A model generated the notes under the pieces. It saw only the letters and a list, made by a program, of their open reading frames with translations. It ran no database searches and was not told where the DNA came from. Below are positions 34,909 through 43,694 of a DNA stretch of 64,000 nucleotides, one piece after another (within the stretch, counting starts at the first letter, position 1; each line of letters starts with the position of its first letter). The position numbers and the translations under genes are program-made. The stretch covers positions 16,001 through 80,000 of the forward strand of contig JBAOIG010000004.1 of the NCBI GenBank assembly GCA_037045155.1, in the 5' to 3' direction. Origin of the DNA: Thermomicrobiales bacterium (lineage in GTDB: Bacteria > Chloroflexota > Chloroflexia > Thermomicrobiales > CFX8).

Positions 34909-36345
34909 GTGGTTGTACGTGTTCAGGACATTTCCCAGCCGGCCCGTCGTCGACGCACGGCGCTCGCGCCGGACCGACCTGGGGAGGTTCAGCATGTCGC
35001 GGCCGGGTCGCTAGCCGAGGAAATCGGGATCGAGCCGGGCGATCGTATCCTCAAGGTCAATGGGCACCCACTTCGCGATATTCTGGACTTCCAGTACTAC
35101 GCCGCTGAAGAAGAAGTCATCCTCGAGATCGAACGCGATGACCAGATTCACCAGTGCGAGGTCGAGCGCGACGTCGAAGAGGTCTGGGGCATCACGTTCT
35201 CTGACCCCACGATGGATGGCATACATGTCTGCGAAAACTCCTGCCCGTTCTGCTTCATCAAGCAGATTCCGAAGGGGATGCGACGCAGCCTGTACGTCAT
35301 GGACGATGACTATCGCCAGTCAATGCTCCACGGGAGCTTCGTGACGCTGACCAATCTGACCGAAGAGGACTGGCAGCGGATTGAAGAACAGCGGCTTGGG
35401 CCGATGCACGTGTCTGTCCATGCGACGAACCCCGAGCTTCGCGCCCTGCTGGTCGGCAACCCGAAGGGCGCGCTGATCATGGAGCATCTGGGGCGACTCG
35501 AACGAGCTGGCATCGACTATCACGTCCAGTTCGTCCTCTGCCCAGGCATCAACGACGGGGACGAGCTGGAGCGTTCGCTCCGCGATCTGTCGGACTGTGG
35601 GTCACACCTGAAGTCGATCGCGGGGGTGCCAGTCGGATTGACGAAGTTCGGCTTCGAGCGGCAGAAGCTCCGCGTTCGCGTGTCGCGACCATGCAACCGC
35701 ACCCTTCCGGGCGCGATGCTGGAGATGCGCCGCTACAGCCCCCTCGAAGCCCGTGAGGTGATTGCCCAGGCAGAGCGATGGCAGAAGCATTTCCGCAAAA
35801 CACGTGGCGAGACGTTCTTCCATCTCGGTGACGAGTTCTACCTGATGAGCGACAGCCCGGTCCCATCGACGCGCCACTACGATGGCTTCCCGCAGGTCGA
35901 GGATGGGATCGGCATCACCCGACTGTTTCTTGACGACGCGAAGCGCATCATCCGTCGCGGCGAGAAGGCGAGCGTTGCCGGCGCGGCGGGGATCATCGCC
36001 TGCGCCACGCTGATCGGTCCGGCGATGGAGCGAGAGGTTGCAGCCGTGAACGACGCGACCGGCGCCCGGCTGGACGTCGCCGTCGTCGTGAACCAGTTTT
36101 TCGGCCCGGAGATCAATGTCTCCGGCTTACTATCGGGCCAGGACCTCATCCGCACGCTCCGAGATCGACCCGGTGATTCCCCGGTCTACATCTCATCGAC
36201 GATGCTGTCGCGCCGGACCGGAACGATGATCGACGACATGACACTCGAAGAAGTTCAAACGGCGCTCGGGCGTCGGGTCGTTCCGACAGAGCACTTGTCG
36301 AACGTCCTGGCCGATCTCCGCAAGGGCAATCGCGTCGCCGCCTGA
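34909..36345 (+). CDS. PDZ/radical-SAM-like DUF512 protein
   Basis: The 478-residue protein combines a short N-terminal PDZ-like domain (about 25-85, GSLAEEIGIEPGDRILKVNG), a putative iron-sulfur cluster motif CENSCPFCF (about 104) in a radical-SAM-like barrel, and a C-terminal DUF512 domain. This matches the conserved FeS-containing DUF512 family found in cyanobacteria, Firmicutes and Chloroflexota, whose reaction is unknown. The Cys spacing (C-x3-C-x2-C) fits radical SAM. Translation starts at GTG 34909. It sits in the prmA-rsmE operon. Confidence 0.88.
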   Translation: MVVRVQDISQPARRRRTALAPDRPGEVQHVAAGSLAEEIGIEPGDRILKVNGHPLRDILDFQYYAAEEEVILEIERDDQIHQCEVERDVEEVWGITFSDPTMDGIHVCENSCPFCFIKQIPKGMRRSLYVMDDDYRQSMLHGSFVTLTNLTEEDWQRIEEQRLGPMHVSVHATNPELRALLVGNPKGALIMEHLGRLERAGIDYHVQFVLCPGINDGDELERSLRDLSDCGSHLKSIAGVPVGLTKFGFERQKLRVRVSRPCNRTLPGAMLEMRRYSPLEAREVIAQAERWQKHFRKTRGETFFHLGDEFYLMSDSPVPSTRHYDGFPQVEDGIGITRLFLDDAKRIIRRGEKASVAGAAGIIACATLIGPAMEREVAAVNDATGARLDVAVVVNQFFGPEINVSGLLSGQDLIRTLRDRPGDSPVYISSTMLSRRTGTMIDDMTLEEVQTALGRRVVPTEHLSNVLADLRKGNRVAA

Positions 36346-36371
36346 TCGCCCCATCGCGAAAGGAGCGCGGG

Positions 36372-36683
36372 TTGGTCGAGCGCCTCGTGCTCGCGCTGTC
36401 CGGCGACAGCACCATTATCGAGATCATCGTCCAGCCACGGGCGGCGAGGACGGGCGTCTTCGGCGTTCACGACGGCGCTCTGCGCCTGCGTGTCAATGCG
36501 CCCCCCGTTGATGGCGCGGCCAACGCAGCAGTGACGAAATTGCTCTGCGATCTTCTGGATCTGTCAAAGGATCGAGTTGAGATCATCGGCGGACACAGCA
36601 ATCGCCGCAAGCGAATCAGGGTCAGCGGAATGGCCCCGGCGTCCGTCCGCGCCGCACTCGCAACGCACGTCGAGCCGGACTGA
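36372..36683 (+). CDS. DUF167 (YggU) family protein
   Basis: A 103-residue protein with the DUF167 core: IIVQPRAARTGVFGVHDGALRLRVNAPPVDGAANAA and the basic SNRRKRIRVSG. The function is unknown. It uses the rare start TTG at 36372, preceded by AAAGGAG. It is probably the last gene of the plus-strand operon that starts at 32230. Confidence 0.85.
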   Translation: MVERLVLALSGDSTIIEIIVQPRAARTGVFGVHDGALRLRVNAPPVDGAANAAVTKLLCDLLDLSKDRVEIIGGHSNRRKRIRVSGMAPASVRAALATHVEPD

Positions 36684-36689
36684 GCCCGG

Positions 36690-37508
36690 CTATCCCCGTC
36701 TGTGCCGGCGAAACGCCAGGAGGGCGATCACCGCTACGAACATAACGGCAAGGACGCCGAACGAGCGCGTTGGGCTTGCCGCATCAGGCTGTTCGGCAGC
36801 AGCGTCCCTCGGCTCCCGGCGCAGCCGCAGCCAGAGCCGAACTGTCTCGCCCATCGCACGAAAGACGACCTTTGGACTGCCACCCGAGGATTCGCCCGCC
36901 GGCCGCGGGTAGTGCTGGACGCCGACCTGCGCGATCGTCGCGCCGCGCTGACGCATGCGAATTAGAAGCTCGGTGTTGATCAGAGCGCCAGGTGTCGTAA
37001 GCTCGATGCCCTTCAGGAACTCCGCATGGAAAACCTTGAACGCGCAGTCAATGTCGCGCATCCGGAAACCGAAGAGAACCCAAACGGATAGCCCGAAGAT
37101 CTTCGCGAAGATGATCCGATAGAATGGGTCCCGGCGCTTGATTCGATAGCCCGCGACGACGTTGTAGTGTGGGACATAAGGTAACAGCGCGCGGATATCG
37201 GCGATGTCAAACTGGCGATCAGAATCCATAAACATGACCGCATCACCAGTGGCAGCGGTAAAGCCGGAGGTCAACGCCGCCCCATAGCCACGGTTCACCC
37301 CGTGGTGAACGGCGCGAACGCGCGGCTCCTCCGTGGCCAACCGATCGACGATCTCGGCGGTCTCGTCGCGGCTACCGTCGTCAACAACGATGATCTCAAA
37401 ATCGGAGACGACCTGAGGAAGGACCTCCAGCGCGCGCCGGACAACCGCCTCGATATTCTCCGCTTCATTGTGGGCCGGCAGCACGAGCGACAGTTTGCGA
37501 TTGAGCAT
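36690..37508 (-). CDS. Glycosyltransferase family 2 (dolichol-phosphate-mannose-synthase-like)
   Basis: A 272-residue GT-A enzyme with LSLVLPAHNEAENIEAVVRRAL, IIVVDDGSRDET (nucleotide-binding Asp), FMDSDRQFDIAD (DxD-type) and DIDCAFKVF. A C-terminal helix (SFGVLAVMFVAVIALLAF) anchors it. This fits polyprenyl-phosphate sugar synthases that feed GT-C enzymes such as the one at 19760. The start is ATG 37508 after GGAGG; a longer frame to 37547 lacks support. It follows the FHA genes on the same strand. Confidence 0.88.
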   Translation of the reverse strand: MLNRKLSLVLPAHNEAENIEAVVRRALEVLPQVVSDFEIIVVDDGSRDETAEIVDRLATEEPRVRAVHHGVNRGYGAALTSGFTAATGDAVMFMDSDRQFDIADIRALLPYVPHYNVVAGYRIKRRDPFYRIIFAKIFGLSVWVLFGFRMRDIDCAFKVFHAEFLKGIELTTPGALINTELLIRMRQRGATIAQVGVQHYPRPAGESSGGSPKVVFRAMGETVRLWLRLRREPRDAAAEQPDAASPTRSFGVLAVMFVAVIALLAFRRHRRG

Positions 37509-37630
37509 CCACCCTCCGCGACCCTTGCACACGAACCCCGCGTCCACGCCTGGCGTGCCGCGGGGTTACCGATGGCCGCGCCTAGTATACGGGACGACGC
37601 CACGCTCGGCGGTCGCGACAGATATGGCGG

Positions 37631-38086
37631 CTACGGGACGAGCTGGAACCGGATGCCGCCGATCTCGACAAAGTCCCCGGTTCGAATGCCAGTCGGAACG
37701 CGAATCTGCGTGCCGTTGACGAATGTGCCATTCGTCGAGCGCAGGTCGGTGACCCACCAACGATCCTGCTCCCAGCTGAGCTGGGCATGCTCGGAAGAAA
37801 TAAACGAGCTTTCGACGTGGATCGTTGCCCTCGGATGCCGGCCAATGACAGATACGGGCTCGAGGTCAAACACTTCACCGCGGCGCAGATTCGACTCCCC
37901 GGGTTCGGCAACCATCAGCGCGCCGATCGGCGCGGGCACGCCCGCAACGGGTTCTCCCCGGGTTGCGAGGGCACGCAGCTCGCGGGACACGACGCGAATG
38001 ACCTGGTAGACGAAGAAATACAGGAGGAAGATGAACACAACCCGCAACAGCAGGACGAACCATTCAAATGGCAGCTCAGAAACCAA
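37631..38086 (-). CDS. Membrane-anchored FHA-domain protein (FhaB-like)
   Basis: A 151-residue protein with one N-terminal membrane helix (about 8-30) and a C-terminal FHA domain (about 75-150): VIGRHPRATIHV, SSEHAQLSWE, STNGTFVNG. FHA domains bind phosphothreonine. The layout matches actinobacterial FhaB, which works in cell division and envelope signalling. It begins 29 bases after fhaA on the same strand. Confidence 0.9.
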   Translation of the reverse strand: MVSELPFEWFVLLLRVVFIFLLYFFVYQVIRVVSRELRALATRGEPVAGVPAPIGALMVAEPGESNLRRGEVFDLEPVSVIGRHPRATIHVESSFISSEHAQLSWEQDRWWVTDLRSTNGTFVNGTQIRVPTGIRTGDFVEIGGIRFQLVP

Positions 38087-38115
38087 CGATTGATGACCTC
38101 ACCGGCGCGGCAACT

Positions 38116-38883
38116 TCAGTCGCGGCTCATGCCGCTGGACGGCGTCGAATAGGGCAGAAGCTCCATCGCGACGGTCCCGAAGGTAATCATATCGCCGTCA
38201 CGGAGGCGGGCTGTCGCGATCGGCCGGCCATTCACCTGTGTCCCGTTCGTGCTCTCCAGGTCCCGCAGCTCGTAGACACCATCGCGCACCTCGATCTGCG
38301 CGTGGTGGCGCGATACCTCGGCGGCATCGATGACGACGTCATTGTCGAGCGCGCGGCCGATCTGGATCAACGGTCGACGAAGGATCACTGTCTCTCCGGA
38401 GTGGTTACCGCCCGTGAAGCGAAGGAGCTTCGGCGGCACATCTCCCGCCGCGCGAATCACGCGATAGACCTCGGTTCGCTGGATCTCATCCTGAGCGACG
38501 CGATCGAGGCCCGGAAGTTCCGCGATGCTTGCATCCACCCGGATCTGGCGACGGACAACGGCGTCTTCGCCGAAGATCTGAACCCGGACGAGGTCGATAA
38601 ACCGGTAATCGCGCCGATCTGCCTGGTCGATGAGCCACTCCTCCATCTGATGACAGAGGGCAGGGACGAAATCGGCGAACATGACCATGTCAAGCGGGTT
38701 CATGCTGACGCGGTAGTCGTTCGGCACGATCATGCCGTCGACCGAGGCGACCTTACGACTCTCCATCGCCCGCTCCAGCCGACGGCCGATTTCGGCCGGC
38801 TGAATCGCTGGGCGGAAAATTCGCCCGACCGTGCCCTCGACCACGTGCTCGAAGAAATTCTCGAACTTGTCGAGAGCAGTCAT
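38116..38883 (-). CDS. DUF3662 plus FHA-domain protein (FhaA-like)
   Basis: The 255-residue protein has an N-terminal DUF3662 domain (1-115, FFEHVVEGTVGRIFRPAIQPAEIGRRLERAM) and a C-terminal FHA domain (about 165-245, IGRALDNDVVID, VSRHHAQIEV, STNGTQVNG). Mycobacterial FhaA has the same architecture and binds phosphorylated MviN and Pkn kinases. I start at ATG 38883 (MTALDKFENF); the frame reaches 38913. No Ser/Thr kinase gene is adjacent. A PP2C phosphatase is encoded at 43695. Confidence 0.9.
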   Translation of the reverse strand: MTALDKFENFFEHVVEGTVGRIFRPAIQPAEIGRRLERAMESRKVASVDGMIVPNDYRVSMNPLDMVMFADFVPALCHQMEEWLIDQADRRDYRFIDLVRVQIFGEDAVVRRQIRVDASIAELPGLDRVAQDEIQRTEVYRVIRAAGDVPPKLLRFTGGNHSGETVILRRPLIQIGRALDNDVVIDAAEVSRHHAQIEVRDGVYELRDLESTNGTQVNGRPIATARLRDGDMITFGTVAMELLPYSTPSSGMSRD

Positions 38884-38946
38884 GCGCTTGAGGCTCCGAA
38901 TGCTGTCAGGCAAATACCAGGACCCTGCGGCTGAGCCGCGCCCCGA

Positions 38947-39873
38947 TTATAGGAGCCGCGTTTCAGGCTGGTCAAACCCGGGGGTGGCGGCAACTTGAGC
39001 GAGCGGGAAACGATCGGCGCCTGCCCGCGTCAGAACCCACCGCCCAAGCGCGTAGAACGCGTAGACCTCCAGGCCGAACGGCAGGTAGCCGCCATAGCCC
39101 AGGATCGGCATCTCGAAGATGTGCAGCCAGCCGACGTGAGGGATATCGTAGGTCCACTTGGGCATCGCCCGGATGTTCCACATCTCCCAGAAGAAGCCGC
39201 AGATGAGCGTGCCGAGGCCCAGGTTGAGTACGATCGACCAGTCGCGCCGCGCCAGATGCTGGCCGACGGAATCCGCGCCAAGCGCAGTCCCGACCGGGTC
39301 GATGATGAAGACCAGCGCCAGCCAGACCAGCGGGAAGGCGTAGCCGGGCCAGAGCGCGGTGGCCAGCACCATCAGCCAGCCGGCAAGGTGATAGCCAGCC
39401 AGCCAGCCGCGGGACATTGGCATCCCCGGCAGCGCCCTGAGCCAGTCCAGGCGAAACGAGCGCACGAGCTCCGCAGTCGTCAGCACGGCCGGCATCACCG
39501 TGGAAAACGCGACACTGGACAGCAGGAATCGCGTCATTCGCCCGTAGTCGCGCGGCAGGTGATAGACCCAGTTGCCAACCAACCGGTTCAGCAGCTCGAA
39601 GACCCACCAGAGCGGCACTGACAGCACAAATAGCCATGCCACCCGCCATCCGGATCGCACAATCGGAGACGTTCCGGTTCGCCATTCCACGATGGAGTCA
39701 ACGGTGAGGATGTAGCCGAGCCAGAGCGGAAAGAAGGTGTAGTCGGAGTACGGGCGGGCGTGCGTCCAGGAAACAGTCCAGCAGACACCGACCAGCAGCA
39801 AGCCAGCGATCGCCCGGACCCGATGGCTGAGAGCAGGGCGTTCATGTGTCCGCGGAAGTGCAGCGCCGGTCAT
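38947..39873 (-). CDS. Polytopic membrane protein, unknown function
   Basis: The 308-residue protein has about eight hydrophobic helices and several Trp/Tyr-rich interfacial stretches (YSDYTFFPLWLGYILTVD, WVFELLNRLVGNWVYHLP). I do not recognise a named family. Conserved-looking acidic and His residues within helices (for example WEMWNIRAMPKW) could suggest an enzyme, but that is speculative. I start at ATG 39873; an extension to 39954 would overlap the rpe gene. Confidence 0.65.
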   Translation of the reverse strand: MTGAALPRTHERPALSHRVRAIAGLLLVGVCWTVSWTHARPYSDYTFFPLWLGYILTVDSIVEWRTGTSPIVRSGWRVAWLFVLSVPLWWVFELLNRLVGNWVYHLPRDYGRMTRFLLSSVAFSTVMPAVLTTAELVRSFRLDWLRALPGMPMSRGWLAGYHLAGWLMVLATALWPGYAFPLVWLALVFIIDPVGTALGADSVGQHLARRDWSIVLNLGLGTLICGFFWEMWNIRAMPKWTYDIPHVGWLHIFEMPILGYGGYLPFGLEVYAFYALGRWVLTRAGADRFPLAQVAATPGFDQPETRLL

Positions 39874-39947
39874 ATTGCCAGTATAGTGCGGATTGCGCCG
39901 GAAACGAGTCGGCGGGATCGGGCACGAGCGGGAAGGGCGGAGTGACA

Positions 39948-40634
39948 ATGGCACGGACTGAGCGCGTGATGCTGTCGCCGTCGATCCTGAACAGCGACCT
40001 GGCGCGGCTGGCCGACTCGCTCGCGCTGCTGGAGCAAGCCGGGGCCGACTACGTCCATCTCGACGTCATGGACGGGCGGTTCGTGCCGAATATCTCGATC
40101 GGCATACCAGTTGTCGCGTCGGTTCGAGAGGCGACCAGCTTGCCGTTGGACGTGCATCTGATGATCGTCGAGCCCGAGCGGTACGTCGAGCAGTTTGTCG
40201 CGGCCGGCGCGGATATCGTCACGATCCAGGTCGAGGCGACCGCGCACCCGCACCGCGTATTGCAGTCGATCCGCGAGCAAGGCGCGCGCGCCGGCCTGGC
40301 GCTCAACCCCGGCACCCCGATCAGCCACGCAATCGAGCTCCTGCCACTCTGCGATCTCGTGCTCATCATGAGCGTGAACCCCGGCTTCGGTGGTCAGAGC
40401 TTCATCCCGACATCGCTGCGGCGTCTCGGCGAGGCTCGCGCGGCGATCGATGCGGTCGGCTACCCGACAATCCTCGAGGTGGACGGCGGGATCACCACGC
40501 GAACCGCGCCGAAGGCTGTCGAGGCTGGGGCGACAATGCTGGTGGCGGGCACCGCTATCTTCGGGGCGGAGGCCGGCGTCGTCGCCGCCCTCCACGACCT
40601 GCGAGGCGCGGCAACGGCGAGGAATAGCGGCTGA
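39948..40634 (+). CDS. rpe: Ribulose-phosphate 3-epimerase
   Basis: This 228-residue TIM-barrel enzyme interconverts ribulose 5-phosphate and xylulose 5-phosphate. Signatures are LSPSILNSDLARLADSL, YVHLDVMDGRFVPNI, DVHLMI, VLIMSVNPGFGGQSFI and LEVDGGI, containing the metal-binding His and Asp residues. ATG 39948 is preceded by GGAG. A frame extension to 39846 lacks family similarity. Confidence 0.95.
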   Translation: MARTERVMLSPSILNSDLARLADSLALLEQAGADYVHLDVMDGRFVPNISIGIPVVASVREATSLPLDVHLMIVEPERYVEQFVAAGADIVTIQVEATAHPHRVLQSIREQGARAGLALNPGTPISHAIELLPLCDLVLIMSVNPGFGGQSFIPTSLRRLGEARAAIDAVGYPTILEVDGGITTRTAPKAVEAGATMLVAGTAIFGAEAGVVAALHDLRGAATARNSG

Positions 40635-40705
40635 GCGCCAGGGGTTGAGATCGACACGCGACCTGATGGTCGAGTCAACAGTCGGTAGCTGAGGAGCAAC
40701 ACACG

Positions 40706-41251
40706 ATGCCACGCCTGACAAACCCCGCGGAGATCACCCAGGAAATCCGGAACGTGCGCCAGACCCGCCAGTACACGAGTGGCGCTGTGTCCGACGACAC
40801 AATTACCGAGCTACTGGAAATCGCGCGCTGGACCGGCAGCTCACGCAACACCCAGCCCTGGCACTTCATCGCCATCACGGACCGGGATCTCCTGCGTGCA
40901 ATCAGCCAACTGCGGCCGGCGATCAACTGGGTGTCCGCTGCGCCACTGGGGGTTTCCATCGTCCTGGACGGGGACGCAGAACTGAGTGAAGCGTATGACG
41001 AGGGTCGGGTGATCGAGCGTCTGATGATTGGCGCACATATTCTGGGTCTCCATAGTGGCGTCGCCTGGTTTGGCGACAATGATCAACAGGCGGAGGCCAA
41101 ACGCCTCCTGAACATCCCGACAGGCCGGACCGCAAGGTCGTTGGTGGCGGTCGGACACGCGACGACAACAGTAGACCCGCGTCCCAACCCGGCCCAGGGT
41201 GGGCGGAAACCGCTCGACGAGGTCGCCAGCTACAACCGGATGGAAGGGTAG
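40706..41251 (+). CDS. Nitroreductase family protein
   Basis: A 181-residue FMN-dependent oxidoreductase of the nitroreductase fold: RNVRQTRQYTSGAVSDDTI, WTGSSRNTQPWHF (FMN contact) and GAHILGLHSGVAWFGD. The substrate is not predictable. The final 22 bases overlap the convergent transporter gene. Confidence 0.87.
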   Translation: MPRLTNPAEITQEIRNVRQTRQYTSGAVSDDTITELLEIARWTGSSRNTQPWHFIAITDRDLLRAISQLRPAINWVSAAPLGVSIVLDGDAELSEAYDEGRVIERLMIGAHILGLHSGVAWFGDNDQQAEAKRLLNIPTGRTARSLVAVGHATTTVDPRPNPAQGGRKPLDEVASYNRMEG

Positions 41252-42882
41252 TCCTCGCTCAGCGGCTCAATCGAATGGTCATCAGCACTCTTGTTCCGGA
41301 GCAACGCCACTGCGCCAACCGCAACAACGCAGACCACGGCCGCGATGATGAATGTCTCGCGGATCACAGCAAGCGTCAGCGGAACAATCCGCTCGTTCAG
41401 TAGTTGCTGTTGACGCGTGAAATACTCAGCGGTCGTCTCGCCCGGATTCGGGCTGACGGGGGGTAGCGCGACGATCCGGCGATCGAGTCGAGCGAGCCCC
41501 CAGGCGGTGATCGCCGACAGGCCCAGCGTCATCCCCAGCAGACGGGCAAGCAGGACAAGCCCAGACGCCGCGCCATAGTCTTCGAGGCGAGCGGCGCGGA
41601 TCGCAACCTCACCGATCGGGGCGACGACGATACCCAGACCAACACCAGCGGTCGCCATTGTCATGGCCATCAGCCCCATCCGGAGCTCGTCCGGCCACCA
41701 CCACATCGCGGCGAAGCCGAGCGCGCCGATCAGCAAACCAACCGTCGCGACGGGTCTGATGCCCCGAGCATTAACCAGACGACCACCCGCCACCGCGCCG
41801 ACTGTCATCGCGAGGGTAAAGCTGCCAAGCAGCAGAGCGGTGCGGGTGGCCACGTCACTTGCGTCTGAGAGCAGCGCGACCGCAAGAGGCGCGTTGACCA
41901 TCGCGGTTATCAGCGCAACACCGACGAGCGCATTTGCGACGCCGGCGGACTGGAAGAGACGTTGTCGGATCAATGATCTTGGTAGTATCGGCTGTGCAGA
42001 ACGACGCTCGACGATCACAAACACACCGAGCAGAACGAGCGCAACCACCAGCAAGGGCCAGCGCCACGGCGCGAGCGGATTCACGTCTGCCCCGAGCCGC
42101 GCCGCGCCCTGAGCGCTGCTCAGTCCCGCCTCGCCGCCCGATGAAAGCGCCAGGCAGAATGCCACGAGCCCGGTCGCGCCGAGAATCGCGCCGGCAAACC
42201 CCGGTCTTTCGGACGAGACCGGCGGTCGCTTCTGGACCCCACCGGCTGCGAGCATGACTCCCGCGGCCAACCCGATCGGGAGGTTGAGCCAGAAAATCGC
42301 TCTCCACGAGCCAAGGAGCTCGAAGATCAACGAACCCCAGACCGGGCCAAGTACCCAGCCGAGTGTATCGACCGCCGCGACGAGCCCGAGCGTGAACGCA
42401 CGCCGGCGCATCGGAACGATGTCCGCAACAAGCGCCATCGACACTGGCAGCATCGCGCCGCCGCCGAGGCCCTGCAGCGTTCGCCCAAGGATCATCGTGC
42501 CGAGTTGGCCGGCCATGGCGGCCACGATCGACCCCACCAGGAACAACACAAGCGCCGCGCCAAACACTGGGAAACGACCGAAGAAATCGGACAGCCGGCC
42601 GGTCAGAGGCACAGTGACGGTGTAGGCAACCAGGTAGGCGAGCACGATCCACGAGTAGCGATCGGCGTCAACAGCGCTGATTCCGAGGTCAGCGATGACA
42701 CGAGGAAGGATCGGAGCTACGACCGTGAGGTCCAGCGCGGCCAGAAATACAACCGCCAGAACAGGCAGCAGTCGACGCCAGGGTGTCGAATCCTCGGTAC
42801 TGGCGATCGTATCGACGTTCAGGATGTTGGCGGTGGCTGGATGTCGACCGCCTCTCCCTGTTTGCTCAGATCCAGCGTCCAT
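41230..42882 (-). CDS. MFS transporter, DHA2/P55-like
   Basis: This 550-residue protein has about fourteen membrane helices and the MFS motif GRLSDFFGRFPVF between helices 2 and 3. It begins 64 bases inside the end of an LppX/LprG-type lipoprotein gene. That arrangement matches mycobacterial lprG-Rv1410c (P55), whose products export triacylglycerol-type lipids or drugs. P55 is also a DHA2-type protein. The partner organisation is the main argument for lipid export rather than drug efflux. Confidence 0.85.
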   Translation of the reverse strand: MDAGSEQTGRGGRHPATANILNVDTIASTEDSTPWRRLLPVLAVVFLAALDLTVVAPILPRVIADLGISAVDADRYSWIVLAYLVAYTVTVPLTGRLSDFFGRFPVFGAALVLFLVGSIVAAMAGQLGTMILGRTLQGLGGGAMLPVSMALVADIVPMRRRAFTLGLVAAVDTLGWVLGPVWGSLIFELLGSWRAIFWLNLPIGLAAGVMLAAGGVQKRPPVSSERPGFAGAILGATGLVAFCLALSSGGEAGLSSAQGAARLGADVNPLAPWRWPLLVVALVLLGVFVIVERRSAQPILPRSLIRQRLFQSAGVANALVGVALITAMVNAPLAVALLSDASDVATRTALLLGSFTLAMTVGAVAGGRLVNARGIRPVATVGLLIGALGFAAMWWWPDELRMGLMAMTMATAGVGLGIVVAPIGEVAIRAARLEDYGAASGLVLLARLLGMTLGLSAITAWGLARLDRRIVALPPVSPNPGETTAEYFTRQQQLLNERIVPLTLAVIRETFIIAAVVCVVAVGAVALLRNKSADDHSIEPLSEDYPSIRL

Positions 42883-43535
42883 GCGACTGGATTCTTCCGC
42901 GCACCCTCTGGCTCCTTCAGCGAAACACGGAGTAGATCGTTCGTGCCGGCGTCCACCCAGAGTGTGACTGAAATAACATCGCCCTGAATCGACCCGCTGG
43001 TGACCTGGCTCACTGCGTTCTGATCGACCGTCCCCGTGATCACCCTGGTGTCGCGACCGCCAACAGAGTCGTCCTTCCCGAGGGCAGCGCCTTGCAAGTT
43101 CGCGAGAATCGGCTTGATGCCATTCTTCTCGTCGAAGACGACGGCAGGGTTGTAGCTGAAGTCAGCCGGCGCGACTTCCCACTTCCCGCTGATGAAGTTG
43201 GTCATCCATGTCTTGTCGCCAATTGCAATCAGCGAGATGTTCGCCTGGGTAATCTGGATATCGATCCGCGCGTCGGCATTGACAGCGTCAGGCCGCTTGA
43301 GAACCCCCTCGGCGCTTAGCAGCTTGATCGACTGAGCGCTGTCGATGAACGCGTCGCCGTCGACCGTCAACTTGAAGTGCGCCGTGTCGGTCGCTGCCCA
43401 ACGATCCCCGGCAGCAGTCAGGACCGATGCAGCCGTCGGTTTCGAGCTGCTGCTGGACGCGCTTCCCGTACTGCAACCACCAGCAAAGACGAGCAGACCG
43501 AGGATCACGATGCTGAACAAGCGTAACCGGTGCAT
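42819..43535 (-). CDS. LppX/LprG-family lipoprotein
   Basis: The 238-residue protein has a signal peptide and lipobox ending AGGC (Cys21), a Ser-rich linker and a globular domain with the LppX_LprAFG pattern (AHFKLTVDGDAFID, AEGVLKRPDAVNADARI, WTLDLSKQGE). These proteins hold lipids in a central cavity and carry them across the envelope. The next gene is an MFS transporter overlapping by 64 bases. It shares a 160-base divergent region with the PP2C gene. Confidence 0.85.
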   Translation of the reverse strand: MHRLRLFSIVILGLLVFAGGCSTGSASSSSSKPTAASVLTAAGDRWAATDTAHFKLTVDGDAFIDSAQSIKLLSAEGVLKRPDAVNADARIDIQITQANISLIAIGDKTWMTNFISGKWEVAPADFSYNPAVVFDEKNGIKPILANLQGAALGKDDSVGGRDTRVITGTVDQNAVSQVTSGSIQGDVISVTLWVDAGTNDLLRVSLKEPEGARKNPVAWTLDLSKQGEAVDIQPPPTS

Positions 43536-43573
43536 CTACACATCCTGTCTGGATCGCATCCCACAGCGGTACG

Positions 43574-43620
43574 GTTCCCGCCTCTGGTCGGGAACGTACA
43601 GTATCATATGGCCCGGGAAC
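43574..43620. repeat. Three copies of the heptamer GTTCCCG/CGGGAAC
   Basis: GTTCCCG at 43574-43580 and CGGGAAC at 43589-43595 form an inverted repeat with an 8-base spacer. A third CGGGAAC is at 43614-43620, 25 bases further in direct orientation. The cluster lies between the divergent lipoprotein and PP2C genes. It could be a regulator site, or the GGAAC could be ECF-type -35 elements. Confidence 0.5.
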
Positions 43621-43694
43621 CTACTCGCCATCCATGCGCACCCTGTCAACGTCCGTGGACGCGTGCTATCGCTCAACCGAGGAGTATCTCGATC

